From contig NC_092560.1 in NCBI RefSeq assembly GCF_037038585.1, forward strand, positions 55,960,049 to 56,024,048: a stretch of DNA of 64,000 nucleotides. The letters are read 5' to 3'. A program made the position numbers and the translations under genes. The stretch is from Patagioenas fasciata (taxonomy: Eukaryota > Chordata > Aves > Columbiformes > Columbidae). The notes under the pieces were generated by a model. The model did no database searches. It saw only the letters and a list, made by a program, of their open reading frames with translations, and was not told the origin of the DNA. Below, in pieces: positions 35,201 through 63,739 of this stretch (its first letter is position 1; every line of letters begins with the position of its first letter).

Positions 35201-38200
35201 AAAGAGTGTTCACTCAAACAAAGGCACAGTGGCTCACAGATGGGATTGGATACCCCAATACAGGGAGGTTCTAAGAAAGATCTATGATCTCTCTCAGCCA
35301 CATGCCCTAAACCAGACCAGCTCTGCTGCCTTAATCCTCACCATCACGTGTCCAGTAGAGAAGCATTCAGTACCAGAGAAGGAAACAAAGCAATTTCTCT
35401 ACGGCTACCTATGCCCATGGTTTATCAAGCCATGTAGTTGTGGCCACAAACAAACGTTGTTTTTTCCCCCCTTGCTGTCCTCTGGCTCAGCCATAGAATG
35501 TTCTTGCAGGATGTCCATGGTGCTTGGAAAGACCAAAGCTACAGACATCAGCTACTGAGCCAGCCGGTTCCATGCACCAATCCACAAATGTTTCACCCAG
35601 CTGCAATCTGAAGAAAAACTCGTTCCTGTGGTTAATAGCCATGTTTGGACTTGCACACTTCCCCTGTCCCCACACCACAAGGTTAGTCTTCATTTACCCC
35701 TACTGAACAAACTCACCTGCAAGCACACACTTGAATAGCAACAAAGACAAAACCCCTGTGAAATTACTAGCAAATTCAAGGCCCTGAACTCAGCAGTTGC
35801 TAAAGCTCAGCCTTCAGCTCTAGAGCTATCAGTGCAGCTGCACTTCGTAAGCACCAGTCCAAACACCAGAAATGTCTTTCACTTTATTTCCCATCAGTAG
35901 AAAACAAAGACTCGGGATTGCTGCTGGTAACAGATAACCTAGATGTATTGTTAGTAAAGCAGAGCGAGCAACCAGATAGCACAGGGAGATTGCCAACATG
36001 GCAAGTGTGCCAGAAATCCACATTATTCTCCAGTTCAGTAGGACAGACAGGTGCATAAACTAGCATTTTCATACTGGGCTGAATAGAGTCACTGCCATTT
36101 TAGTGTATCCAATTAGATGTCACCCACACACCCCCAAATTAAACAGACCATCTGGGTACTGAACAACAGGCAACTAAGAGACCAAATAATCCTTTCTGGT
36201 TTGTCTGAACTTTTCTGGGAATGGAGAACTTGTGCCTTGGCAGCGTGTATGCTTAGTGATGTGCTCCAAACTCTTGTCAGTAATTACTGTTTTGCTGATT
36301 TGATTCTTTCTGTTGGAAGAGCAAATGTTGGAAAAATCTTTGCCTTTAACCAAAAAAAAAGAAAAAAAAGCCTGCAATTCCCGAGTAAGGAAGTCAATAT
36401 GCTCACAAAATGAATGACATCAAACTCTCAATAGCACTGTGTCCCTTCTAATGAGCCACAGCCAGTTCTTCCTCAACTGAGAGGCAGGAACTGACCCCCA
36501 GACAAAACAAAACCAAACCTGAACTCTGATTGCCACATTAAGGTAATCCAGCCCAGCATTAGGAACATACTATAATACTGTATACACTTGCAAGCGGTAA
36601 AATGGAAAAGAGAATTGCTGATTTATAGAAGTAGTCCTGGATTGTTGCAATGACAGCTGGGAAAATGCAGGCTGTGAGACCAAAGTCAGTGTGCTAGTGC
36701 AAGTTAATCTTTCTCATATGGAATAGCCTTCCCTTAAAAGACTGAGAGGCTCAGAGCAGTTTGAAAACTCTGCGAGTACAGTCTCCCTCTATAATTACCT
36801 CTCCACCAGGCAATGCTGAATTTTCTTTTTCAGTATTTAGGTATCATCTCACACTACAATTTCCCTACATGTCTCTTAGACTTCTTAGTTGCCCATTATA
36901 TGATGTAGACAGTGTATGAAATACCTCCTAAATGACTAAGTAGCAATCAAGCAATGCTGCTTACAACAGACTTTCAGAAGTCTTGTAGCACTTAGTGTTT
37001 TTAGTTTAGAACCTGGATTCCTGAGAATGGATGGAGAAGCTCAGCTTTCAAAACTAAAAGTAGCCAGACCTCGCAGCATAATGTGAGTGGAGACAGCCTT
37101 CTCAAGGAAGTAAAAAATGCAGTGTACCAAAGTATGTGTTGGGTCAGACATTTGCATTGACACAGAGGGCTGGTGGAGCAAAGACACTGTGAGTAAGCGG
37201 GCAGAATTACTGCTACTGCCGCATTTACACCACACACAGAAATCAGCCATCAGGTGGCTAGAGAAAAAAGGCTTTTAAACTCAGGAAGCAAAACACCTTC
37301 CAAAAATACGTCCTTACCCTCTCTCCCACCAAAACTAGCTGGAAAGGGGTGATGGTTGTCAGCGCACTCTCAGGAAGAACTGCCTTTTGCAGTTCCATCT
37401 TCCTGGCAAGGCAGGCAGAGCATGACTGAAGAAACTCTTCTGTAACTACATTTGTTCCTTTCTGCAAGAAGTTGGCAGGACAATCATGTCTTCCAATTTG
37501 GTGGTTATTTGTGGATATTTTTAGTTAACATACTGATCTACTGCACATGCTTAAAGTGTTAATTACAGGCAAAAAAGAAAGAATATTTTCTTCAGAAACC
37601 ATGATTTCCACTCACTTAAGTGAACAACTGCTGTTAAGCATTATACAAATAGGACCTTGCCGGGAAAGCTTTTCATGCAATTTTCCCTGTTGCAACCTTA
37701 GGCTTCAGAACTGGTTTGCTCCTGCTGCTAAAGGTTCCCTAACATGTAGGCAAGATGGTCCAAGCAAGGCCAACCTTTGTCACAGACCCCTTGTTTTCAG
37801 AGGAGACAGAGGGCTACAGTGATACCCTTTGTAATGCATCTGATAAGAGATGAGTTGCAGTCTGCTTGACTGTTTCCCTGTGCATTGGAAAAGCTAAACA
37901 ATAAAGAAAGCATTACAAATGGTCGTTGTGCTGTTTAAGGAGATTCAGGTCATCTGGAATCAGAGGCCACAAACCCCAAATGATTTTTCCTGCCCACTGA
38001 ACAGGCAGAATTTGGCACTACTTCTCTCACCACTGTTGTTCTTATAACTAACAGGCTTCCCAAAAGTGTCTGCCAAGATTAGCCTTGATGTAATTCCAGC
38101 AATTCCACCAGAGGAATATTTAGCTCTGTCCTTAATCACCCTCATCCATTTTTTGACTTTCCAAAATCCTTCTATGAACAGTTATTTTCCTTTGATGCCT

Positions 38201-40191
38201 GGGACAACAGACCAAGACTCCTCTGTGGTCAGACAAGCAATTCCAAGGTCAGAGGGGTGGGAAGGCAGGCAGTGCTGGTCCTGCCTGCCAGTTGTGGCTG
38301 CTGCCTCAGGTCTTAGCTCACCAGCCTCTGCAGTAAGTGTGACTTGTTACAGCTCACACTTCTCATTCACTGCTCCACAGATACTTCCAACACCACAGAC
38401 CACAGTTACCAAGCAATAGCTCCACTGCTTATTCTGCATCATCAGACCACAAGTACATCATCTTCCACGTAAACATTTTTTTGAAATATAAAGCTCTTGA
38501 AATTACATACACAAACAGATGAAGGCTAAAGAAGAACAAAAGGAAAGTTATAAAAATGAAAAGCAGTTGGCACAAAATTCAGTAAAAGCCAACTCACCGG
38601 CTGGCTCCCGGGCATTTTCATGATTGTGGTACTTTCTAGTCATAATTGCACTCTACAACAAGAGCTATAGAATTCTGTCAAGGCTAGTTCTCAAAACAAC
38701 TAGTGCTTCGTAGCCAGTACATTTTAATAGACCTATCTGATCCTATGACCTTGCAGATGTCCGCAACTATAGCAGCTGACGCAATTTTCTTTGTAAGGCA
38801 GGTTCTTTTTCCTGGAGCATAGGATGCTCTACTCTTACTAATTCTAGGGACACTGATACCACCTGCAAGGATGAATCGCAAACATTTCAGCTGACAGCTA
38901 GGTGCTACTTGATGCTGACAGACAAAGGGGTTAGTGGAGGTAACACGCTTGTCTTCCCATGTGCAGTATTCACTGTACACTTCTACAGGGCAGGCAAATC
39001 CTAGAACGTCTTCTCTCAAGTAAAGCTACCTGGACACCTTGTCTCTCCAAATAAGAATCTTACAAAGCTTTTCATCTCAACTCAGTGTAGTCTGTAACAT
39101 CCCCATATCTCTACTACACATTGCATTCTCAGAAGGCAAGGGTTGAACATAACGCTTCGTGGTTTGTGCTTCTTCCTTCTCCACTTAACCTGGCAAAGAG
39201 TCTGCTTTCAAGGAGACAAGCACTTAAAAGGATGGGAAGATGTCTGTCTACGAACACTTCATACTTTAGCCGGAACTACAAAGCAAGAGAATATTTTATG
39301 GCATCATACTTCCCAATTCTGTAAAGTTTTCATCTATATTGCTATTTTTCCAAATTCTGTACTGTATTAAAAGCAGATGAATCACCAGGATTTTTGTTTA
39401 TAAGCAGAAATAGAAAGCTGGATGATTTTTTGAGTAACAGCCTGTATTTTAATCAAATTTAAAGCATCTCAGTGAAATAAAATTTACTTCTAGCACAAAC
39501 CCACTCTCTGGAATTACAAATCTAAATTGGGACAACTCAGAAAGCAAGATTTCCTTCTATGTACGCAGCACCCCAGTTTTGATGCACTTATGTTACTTAT
39601 ACCCACTTACATGAAAAGCTTAATTGCTACTAGACAAACCTGAAAGAAAACAACTCTAACTTGGGAGAACACTAAAGCATTGTTGAAAAGTGACTTTCAC
39701 GGAGAGAATTTGAAAGCTTGCAGCACGAAAATTTGTATGGATATACAAAGACAATGATGGAAGATGATCTTTCTATAGAAGGGAAACTTACTAATGCAAA
39801 GCACTCAACAGTATCTTCTAGCCTCAAAAATGCTAGAAAGCCAATTTTACTTTCTGCTAGTGAAAAAAAAAAGAGTCCTCCAGAATTTAATCTGTACTGC
39901 AAGAACTGTCAACTGGTCATCCATAGCACTGATAGCACCTATTAGTAGATGCATTGCCTTGAAAGGAGCATCATCTGTTCTACTAGACAACCATGGTGAA
40001 ATGCAGACCCAGTCTTCTCATTGCAGCTCTAGCCTCAGAATATTATCTGCAATTCATCTCAAACTATCTAATAAATTCATTGTCATGTACATACAATCTA
40101 GTTTTAACTCCACTGCTATAGCATTAAAACAAAGATTTTGAAAATTAGACATAAAGTACTCTGAGGGAGGTGGTTTTGGATTTCAGTTTGT
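32275..40191. other. intergenic sequence, no gene recognised
   Basis: About 7.9 kb of mostly unique DNA. Open frames are short (up to 128 codons) and unrecognised. An AT-rich segment at about 34680-34870 has homopolymer A and T runs and may be conserved regulatory DNA, but I cannot test this. No CR1 or LTR sequence is visible. Confidence 0.55.
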
Positions 40192-40838
40192 TGTGGTTTA
40201 AGTCAAACCAGCAACATAAGCACCACAGCTGCCGTCTCACTGCTCCCCTGTCCCCCACTCCTGAACAGGAGAGAGAATCGAAAGGGAGGGAGAAACTAAT
40301 GGACTGAAATAAACACAGTTTAATAAAATAACACTAATGTACTACTAATAATAATTACATATATAAAATGAAAATAGAAAAGATACTCAATGCAATTCCT
40401 CACATCCTGAAAGCCAGACTCAGAGAGAGAAGAGAGAAAAAGGCAGAAAGGCCCAGAGGCCTCTGCAAAACGGCAGGATGGCAAAAGGCCGAACCAAAGA
40501 AACTCCCCAACAGAACTCCACCCAGCAAGTCTCCATTTCACTTTGAAAAACCTAGCTATAAGACCCTGACTCTCCTTAAATGTGAAGTACGGTGCTAATG
40601 GCACAGGGTATTCTTTTTGATCAGTCTGGATGTCATTCAAGGCCTGTCCCATCTATGCCCCCCTTCCTCACGCCTGTCGGGGCAGGGCGCTCAGAATGTC
40701 CTTGGCTCCCAGACAACCACAATTAAAAACATTAACTCTGTCCTGTGGTGTTATCTTCTTGTTCTCAAACTAAATCCAAACAAGGAAGGTTTCTAACTGC
40801 ATGAAGAAAATCAACTCACTTTCACTCAAACTAGCACA
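40192..40838 (-). mobile_element. solo avian ERV-type LTR, minus orientation
   Basis: Read on the minus strand, the element starts TGTGCTAGTTTGAGTG (40838 leftwards) and ends TTAAACCACA at 40192, so it has TG...CA termini and a length of about 647 bp. In between are a degenerate TATA-like region near 40555 and the polyadenylation-type segment TATTAAACTGTGTTTATTTC near 40320. The tail TTTCGATTCTCTCTCC also occurs in the other LTR at 15623-15922. No gag, pol or env sequence adjoins it, so it is a solo LTR left by recombination. I believe the family is ERVL-like. No clear target-site duplication was found, and the exact ends may be off by a few bases. Confidence 0.8.
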
Positions 40839-42839
40839 CATTTGCACCTTCAAGTCTGGGTCTTCCATATATGCTTTTCTTTCTCTTTCTCATGCTAAAA
40901 AGTTGTGCAGTTTTCTCTAATGAGAAAAGTGGATGTGGAAATGAAGCAAGTACTGAAACACTATGAAGTTAAATAAATGTAATGCCATTTGAGTAAGGAA
41001 AAACCGCCATCTTCTGTTCTGGCAGAATAAAGGCAATCTGAAAACAAACCTATATGCAGAAGTCAGTTTCTTGGGCTGCAAGACAATTTCATAATACAGA
41101 AATATCACATCAACTCAGCAAATGAATGAAGATGCAATGGTAGCCTGTCATATGAAAGATCCATGCTCAGTTCCCTTCACTACTGAATACAAATCCTGAA
41201 TTTAAAAAAAGTTCTCATTTAAAGGATTGCTGAAAAGTCAAACACTTTGAGACAATGACAGTGGTGTTCAGTTGTGTAAGTCACACATATGGCTCTGAAG
41301 GAATTTCAGACGTATGTTGATAAGGTTTCTTTATGCTTCAGAATTAATTACAACACATATTTTTTAAAGTTACAGAGATATTTGAACTGTTGTCACCAAA
41401 AGAGCCCTCAGCTTTTTCATGGAATCCCACTCCCAGGTTCTTCCTAGCTCTGCAAATCAAAGAGCAGTACATATCTAGATATATTTACTAGAGAAGTTGG
41501 CCAAGCCTCTGTTGGTCTGTGAGGGCTCTAACATGGTGTGAACTGCACTGCACAGCATCACTAAGGACACAAAAGAGATTTTACTCAGTCATGAAAACAA
41601 GTAAAATAAACTTCCATCTGAAGTTCTGAAAGAAGAGTAAGCCATTGTGCTCATCAAAAGCAGGTAGCAACCATAAGGACTGCATTTAATTCTACAGCCT
41701 GGTCTTAAAATAGGCTTCAGTTTTGCAATACACGTAATAACCACAAAATCCTTAATACTGAATTATTTGCTATAGGAAAAAAAAAAAACAAAACCAACAA
41801 CAAAAAACAACCAACACAAAACAAACCCACACAAAATAAACAAACCAAACCCCAAGGAAACACTATTACAGAATAGAGTATCCCTCTCGTTCCTTACTGT
41901 CTGTAGCAGTATATTCATTTAGGACAAAGCAGTGAAGGAAAAATGTAATGAGGATTGAATACTTGGAAGGGATAGAAGTAATAGAAGCTACAGAAAGTTA
42001 GTACTAGTTCTTAGCAAGGTTTGGTAAAGATTCATATTTTACATGACAAGTTGTACAAAGGTTCTTTCCTCCTTAATCTTCCAGTGACACAAGCCTCTCT
42101 GTCAGAATTCACGGGTACACTGGCATCTCTGATAGTTTCTTGCTGCACGCCAATTCTCTTTTCCGCTGAAGATACTAAAAAGAAGAGAGTGAGGGTGTTC
42201 AGGTCATGTAGTCAAGTGTGACATCACATAACATTTCAAAGATGATAAAGATGTTGGTAAAGTAGAAGGTTCCTCTTCAGTTTTCAACCATGCTGTATCC
42301 CATTCTTCACTGAGGGCTAGAAAACTCACAAAAGTCCAACTGAACAAGAACTCCAAAAAAGCAGAAATGTTGGCTGTCACCTGGTGATCAAGAACTCCAT
42401 GCTGGGTGGTGTGAGTTGCATGGCTCAAAATACACAAAATAGTTCAGAAAAGCCAATTCAAGAATAGCAAGAACTAGTTCTTGTATATATTCACAGCATA
42501 TCTCAACTCTCATGGTCACCCAAATAATGCATACAGTGGGAATATACTTCCACACACTCTACCACCCCACCAAGGCAATATGTCAAAACTTAATTTTTGT
42601 TGTACAGACCACAATCACAGGCAGCATTTGGTCCCTCCTCTGACGCACCATGTCTTCCACCAGCAACTGTGAATGCTGCCATTCCTCAGATTTTTGAGGA
42701 ACAAAGCATTTCTTCCCTGGACCTGGTGGTCACAGTTCTAACCACCATAACGCATTAAAGTTGCATGCTGGAATTTAAGACCTATGAAATTCATCTACTC
42801 TATTCTATTCCAGTAACAGATACCATAAAGGACACAGAA
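40839..42839. other. intergenic sequence, no gene recognised
   Basis: Sequence between the solo LTR and the probable end of the ZSWIM6 transcript. It includes an A/C-rich low-complexity tract at about 41777-41853. No gene is recognised. If ZSWIM6 uses a more distal polyadenylation site, part of this would be 3' UTR. Confidence 0.5.
41777..41853. repeat. A/C-rich low-complexity tract
   Basis: Irregular CAAA/CCAAAC-type repeats over about 77 bp beginning with an A12 run. Possibly the remnant of an A-rich retroposon tail or simple-repeat expansion. Confidence 0.8.
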
Positions 42840-42860
42840 TCAACTTTCAAAAAACTAATT

Positions 42861-42866
42861 TTAATC
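42861..42866 (-). terminator. candidate distal polyadenylation signal ATTAAA
   Basis: ATTAAA in mRNA sense, followed within about 25 nt by T/GT-rich sequence, as expected for a downstream element. A nearer candidate ATTAAA lies at 43214-43219. Neither is proven. Confidence 0.35.
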
Positions 42867-43413
42867 AAAACAAAAAAATTGTTGATCATTAACAAGTTTA
42901 TAAAACAGTGATTTAGTTACATAAATAAATTGATATCAGTGTATCAAATCTTAATTACTTTCAACTTCATGAGCATGTTTACATGGGTGATGAAGTACAA
43001 CCTTTTTACCTATTATAATAAATAAAATGGAGAGCATGAAATAGTTTTTCTAAACAAAAATACCTACAAACATACCTCTAGCATGTTCTCTAATGAAGGG
43101 AACAAGAGACACTGGACAACTTTTGCACCAAAACATAAAAACTGCTTTAAAAAGCACAAGGATACAGAACCATCAGCTAAAGTAAAGACACTATACTGTA
43201 ACCAAAGTTGGTATTTAATAATATAATGAACAGTTTGGTAGTTAGATCTCCAGTTTGGTTATTTTAAAGCATTAAGACAAGGCAAGATAGAAGGCTGCTT
43301 TTGTTTGAGTAATTCTAGAGAAAATAAAATATATTAAAAAAACAAACTGAAAAGTAGAACAGTCATACCTACACAACTTTCTGTCCTGCACAAAGTCAAA
43401 ATACCTATGCAGA

Positions 43414-43436
43414 ATATATATATAATATATATATAT
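43414..43436. repeat. (TA)n simple repeat
   Basis: AT dinucleotide run interrupted once, inside the 3' UTR of ZSWIM6. Confidence 0.9.
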
Positions 43437-43682
43437 GTTATTTGTGCACAAAGGTTAGCTTATTATTAGCTCACTGCAAAGGCGTAATATATCATGTCAA
43501 TCATTTTGGAAAACATTTTGCGTTTTGTGTCAAAAAGGATATTTCTTTAAGTCTTCTAGGCTAGGAGGCACAAACCCCAGTTCTGGCATACTGTATTCTT
43601 AATGCTAAGGCTTGCTGCTCTGGCTGTGTATTTTTTGTTGTCCCTCTTTACTATAGTGCCTGTTACAAGCATGTGTGTATGA

Positions 43683-43706
43683 GTGTATACATATATATGT
43701 ATACAC
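43683..43706. repeat. perfect 24-bp palindrome in the ZSWIM6 3' UTR
   Basis: The 24 bases equal their own reverse complement. They are mainly alternating purine-pyrimidine and sit in a longer TA/TG-rich tract that continues to about 43731. Confidence 0.95.
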
Positions 43707-44001
43707 GAGTTGTATAAATATATATATATAAAATTTCCCCAATAGGTATCAGTCCAACCATGCAATCCAAAAGGTGGCTCTGCATAGATGCCCAGCATAT
43801 AGTTCACCACCTGAGCCAACCCTGAAGCAAGGCGCACTTTAGTCCTTCTGATAGGTTTTCTTTTTTGTTTAAAACCAAGCTACTGCAGCTTCAAGTATTT
43901 TGCATTACATAGATTTTTTTTTATAAATTAGTTAATGTTATATTTTTCAATATTCAGACATATACTATAATATATATACAGTACAATAAATGCTCTCATT
44001 C

Positions 44002-44018
44002 TTTTTTTTTTTTTTTTT
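44002..44018. repeat. T17 run (A17 in ZSWIM6 mRNA sense)
   Basis: Seventeen consecutive T on the plus strand. In the ZSWIM6 transcript this is an internal oligo(A) tract about 570 nt after the stop, a likely internal-priming site for oligo(dT) cDNA. Confidence 0.95.
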
Positions 44019-44545
44019 GATAAATCCCTGAGAATGTATGTTGACAGTTGCTAAGTTTCCACATGCACAAGCATTGTGTGCCATGCTTCTGGATGAACAA
44101 CACTGCAAAGCCACGTGGTCAGCCTTTTAAGTATTAGTATTTCATTTGTTGGTTTTTTTTTTAATATACTGAAATGTAAGGATGAGTTACAAAGGAGTAA
44201 AGCTGAATCCATTCGAGGTACTTATCACAGGATGGAGGTGTTTTGTTTGGTTTTTAAAGCCATTGCAATACATGTTTGTTTTTGAGGCTGTGAACGTATA
44301 CAGAAAGAACAGGAGAGCAACGTGGGCTTTTGCCACTTGACAACATATACTCAGTGTAAACCAAACCTTTTTTAACCTCTCTCTCATACAAAACAGAAGA
44401 AAGCAAAAAAAAAAAAATAAACACACAAACTTTCACAACATGACAGTTTAGTTTGCAAACTCAGTATAACTATACACATAATACCGGTGTGGCTCTGTTT
44501 CTTTAAGTTAAAAAGGATACAAAGGCAGGCTCAAGTAAAAACAAA

Positions 44546-44573
44546 CCACCCCTCCCACCCCCCCACCCCCCCC
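44546..44573 (-). promoter_or_regulatory. G-quadruplex motif just downstream of the ZSWIM6 stop codon
   Basis: In mRNA sense, runs of G8, G7, G3, G4 and G2 are separated by single bases, beginning 15 nt after the TGA. This exceeds the usual four-runs-of-three rule with very short loops, so a stable RNA or DNA quadruplex is predicted. A function is not shown by sequence alone. Confidence 0.85.
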
Positions 44574-44588
44574 ATTCACACATTTTCA

Positions 44589-61696
<17,108 letters not shown>

Positions 61697-62517
61697 TCAG
61701 CAAAACATTCTAACCCATAATATGCCTATAACTCCGCATTTACAAATACACCCTCTGTCAGTACTTATTTTTTAAAACAATTTAAATTATTACTGCAGTG
61801 TCAAGATCCAATGATCCAATCTAAAATTCCACATGACAGAAATCCATCCAATTCCACATGGCAGAAATACACAAAACAATTAGGTTTTAGACAATCCACT
61901 CAAGTAAGAGTTTTCATTTTTAAACTGCAAGATTCAGAGAAAGGCAGTTTCTCCAGCTTTGTGTTAATAAGGCCAAAACTGGAAGATCCATTTCAATTTT
62001 TCTTCCCCCACCAATTTCTGCATCTCCTTAAAGCCTTGATGTGTAAGAGGAAAGAAAAGGTGCTAATACACCTGCAGAGATTTTTGTTGAAGCTATTAGG
62101 ACTGTGCAAATACAACAGGTCTGGCAACTCCACAACTTTAAGGCATCCTCTGTTTGCTAGCACTCTCTTCAGGTTTTTTATTGTTACAGTTAAATTTATG
62201 ATAAAATATATATTATTAACACTAGAAGTCTTACTTTTAGTAAAAACTACATGTAAATTTCAAACAGACCAAGCCATAGATTCTCTAAAGAATACTACCA
62301 ATTCATTTGGCACTTAACAGACACACCACATGACAAAACTCTATGCAAACCTGTAGCACTTTACAGTCTAATTTGGGAATAAAAAGTTATAATTAACAGA
62401 TGTAAGCAGATGGACAACTACAACAAATAAGAAGGCTGAATGCATTTGGTCAATTGCATATGCGTGTGTAGGAGGAAGTTACTTTTCAACACACACTGGT
62501 TTCATTTCATGGGGCTG

Positions 62518-62602
62518 TGGTGGTTTTTTTGGTTTTTGTTTTGTTTGGGTTTTTGTGTGTGTGTGTGTGTGTGTTTTTCTTTGTTTGTTTGGGTTTTTTT
62601 TT
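62518..62602. repeat. T/G-rich tract with (TG)n microsatellite
   Basis: A pyrimidine-free T/G tract with about ten TG dinucleotides at 62554-62573 flanked by TTTG/GTTT runs. In the gene's sense it is an A/C-rich (CA)n tract within an intron. Confidence 0.92.
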
Positions 62603-62986
62603 GTAATTGCAAAGAATCTGATTTCCAATTTCTTTTAATTAAAAGTTCTTCTAGAAGTGGTGGATGTGGAATTAGAAATTTATTGAAGAAAAATCTAATT
62701 GAATAATTAGAGTTTTGAAGCAAAGCTCCAAGAAGATTGCAGATGTTCATATGAAAGAGCTACAAGCAGAGGGATGAATCCAGTTTCTGTCTACACAGGT
62801 GGTGATAAGAAGCTGTCACAGAGGTAGAAAGAGACCAAGCATAAGAAATTAATCAGTTAAACTCCTGGGAAGCAAATACTGAAATTAAAATGGGCGTACA
62901 CATCCTATCCTAAACCACGCTACTTTAGAAATCATATAATTTACCAACTACGTATGTCATCAATTTGAAGTACTATGTACACTTGC

Positions 62987-63577
62987 AGCTAAGAAGTTTA
63001 ATAACATCCTGGGCTGCACTAGAAGTGCTGCCAGCAGGTCAAGGGAGGTGACTCTTTTCCTCCGCTCAGCACTGGTGAGCCCACACCTGGAGTGCTCTGT
63101 CCAGCTGTGGGCTCCCCAGTACATGGACATACTGGAGCAGATTCAGTGTGGGGCCACAAAGCTGATCAAAGGATCGCAGCATCTCTCATATAATGAGAGC
63201 AAGACAGGTAGGGTTATTTAGCCTGGAAAAGAGAAGGCTCAGGAGGATCTTACCAAAATGTACAAATATCTGATGGGAGATTGTAAAGAAGACAGTGCCA
63301 GACTCTTCTCAGTGGTATCCTGCGACAGGACAAGAGGTAATGGGCACAAACTGAAATACAGGAAATTCGATCTGAGCATAAGAAAATACTGTTTTATTGT
63401 GAGAGTGGTTGAACGCTGCAAGAGGCTGCCCAGAAAGGCTGTAGTTATAACCATTCTTGGAGTCATTCAAAACCCAACTGGACATAGTCCTGGGCAACCA
63501 GGTGACCCTGCTCTGAGCAGATCAGCTGGACAAGGTGATCTCCATATGTGCCTTCCAACCTCAAACGTTCTGTGATT
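62987..63577 (+). mobile_element. CR1 non-LTR retrotransposon fragment in a ZSWIM6 intron
   Basis: Sense-strand CR1 3' end, antisense to ZSWIM6. It begins with sequence like CATCCTGGGCTGCACTAG near 63006 and continues through broken frames (LFSVVSCDRTRGNGHKLKYR at 63309-63368). It ends with AAGGTGATCTCCATATGTGC and a degenerate TTCTGTGATTCC tail near 63568-63579. It is 5'-truncated to about 0.6 kb and more diverged than the other copies, with small deletions around 63190, so probably older. Confidence 0.92.
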
Positions 63578-63739
63578 CCCTGCGACTTCTCAGAAAGAGG
63601 ACATGTGGAAAGGCCTGCTGCTATAAAGTCTTATTTGGTTTTAAGTGTGAAATATGGAATTGTGTTCAAGAATGAGTAACTGGTAATTAAGTGCTGTAAC
63701 ATTTTACCTTAAACATTTTTTCTTCCTTGTGTTTTCTTA

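Larger units (their letters stand above)
42840..44588 (-). other. ZSWIM6: ZSWIM6 3' untranslated region (left end approximate)
   Basis: Continues from the TGA stop on the minus strand without interruption. No AATAAA was found on the minus strand here. Two ATTAAA variant signals are candidates: plus 43214-43219 (cleavage near 43195) and plus 42861-42866 (cleavage near 42840). The region is AT-rich and carries, in mRNA sense, a G-rich run just after the stop (44573-44546), an A17 run (44018-44002), a perfect 24-bp palindrome (43683-43706), TA-rich repeats and AU-rich elements (43025-43017 and 42930-42921). The left end is inference. Confidence 0.5.

Noticed and set aside
61811..62317. 168-codon plus-strand open frame inside a ZSWIM6 intron
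   Set aside because: Antisense to the gene, Phe/Leu/Lys-rich composition expected from AT-rich DNA, and no domain seen.
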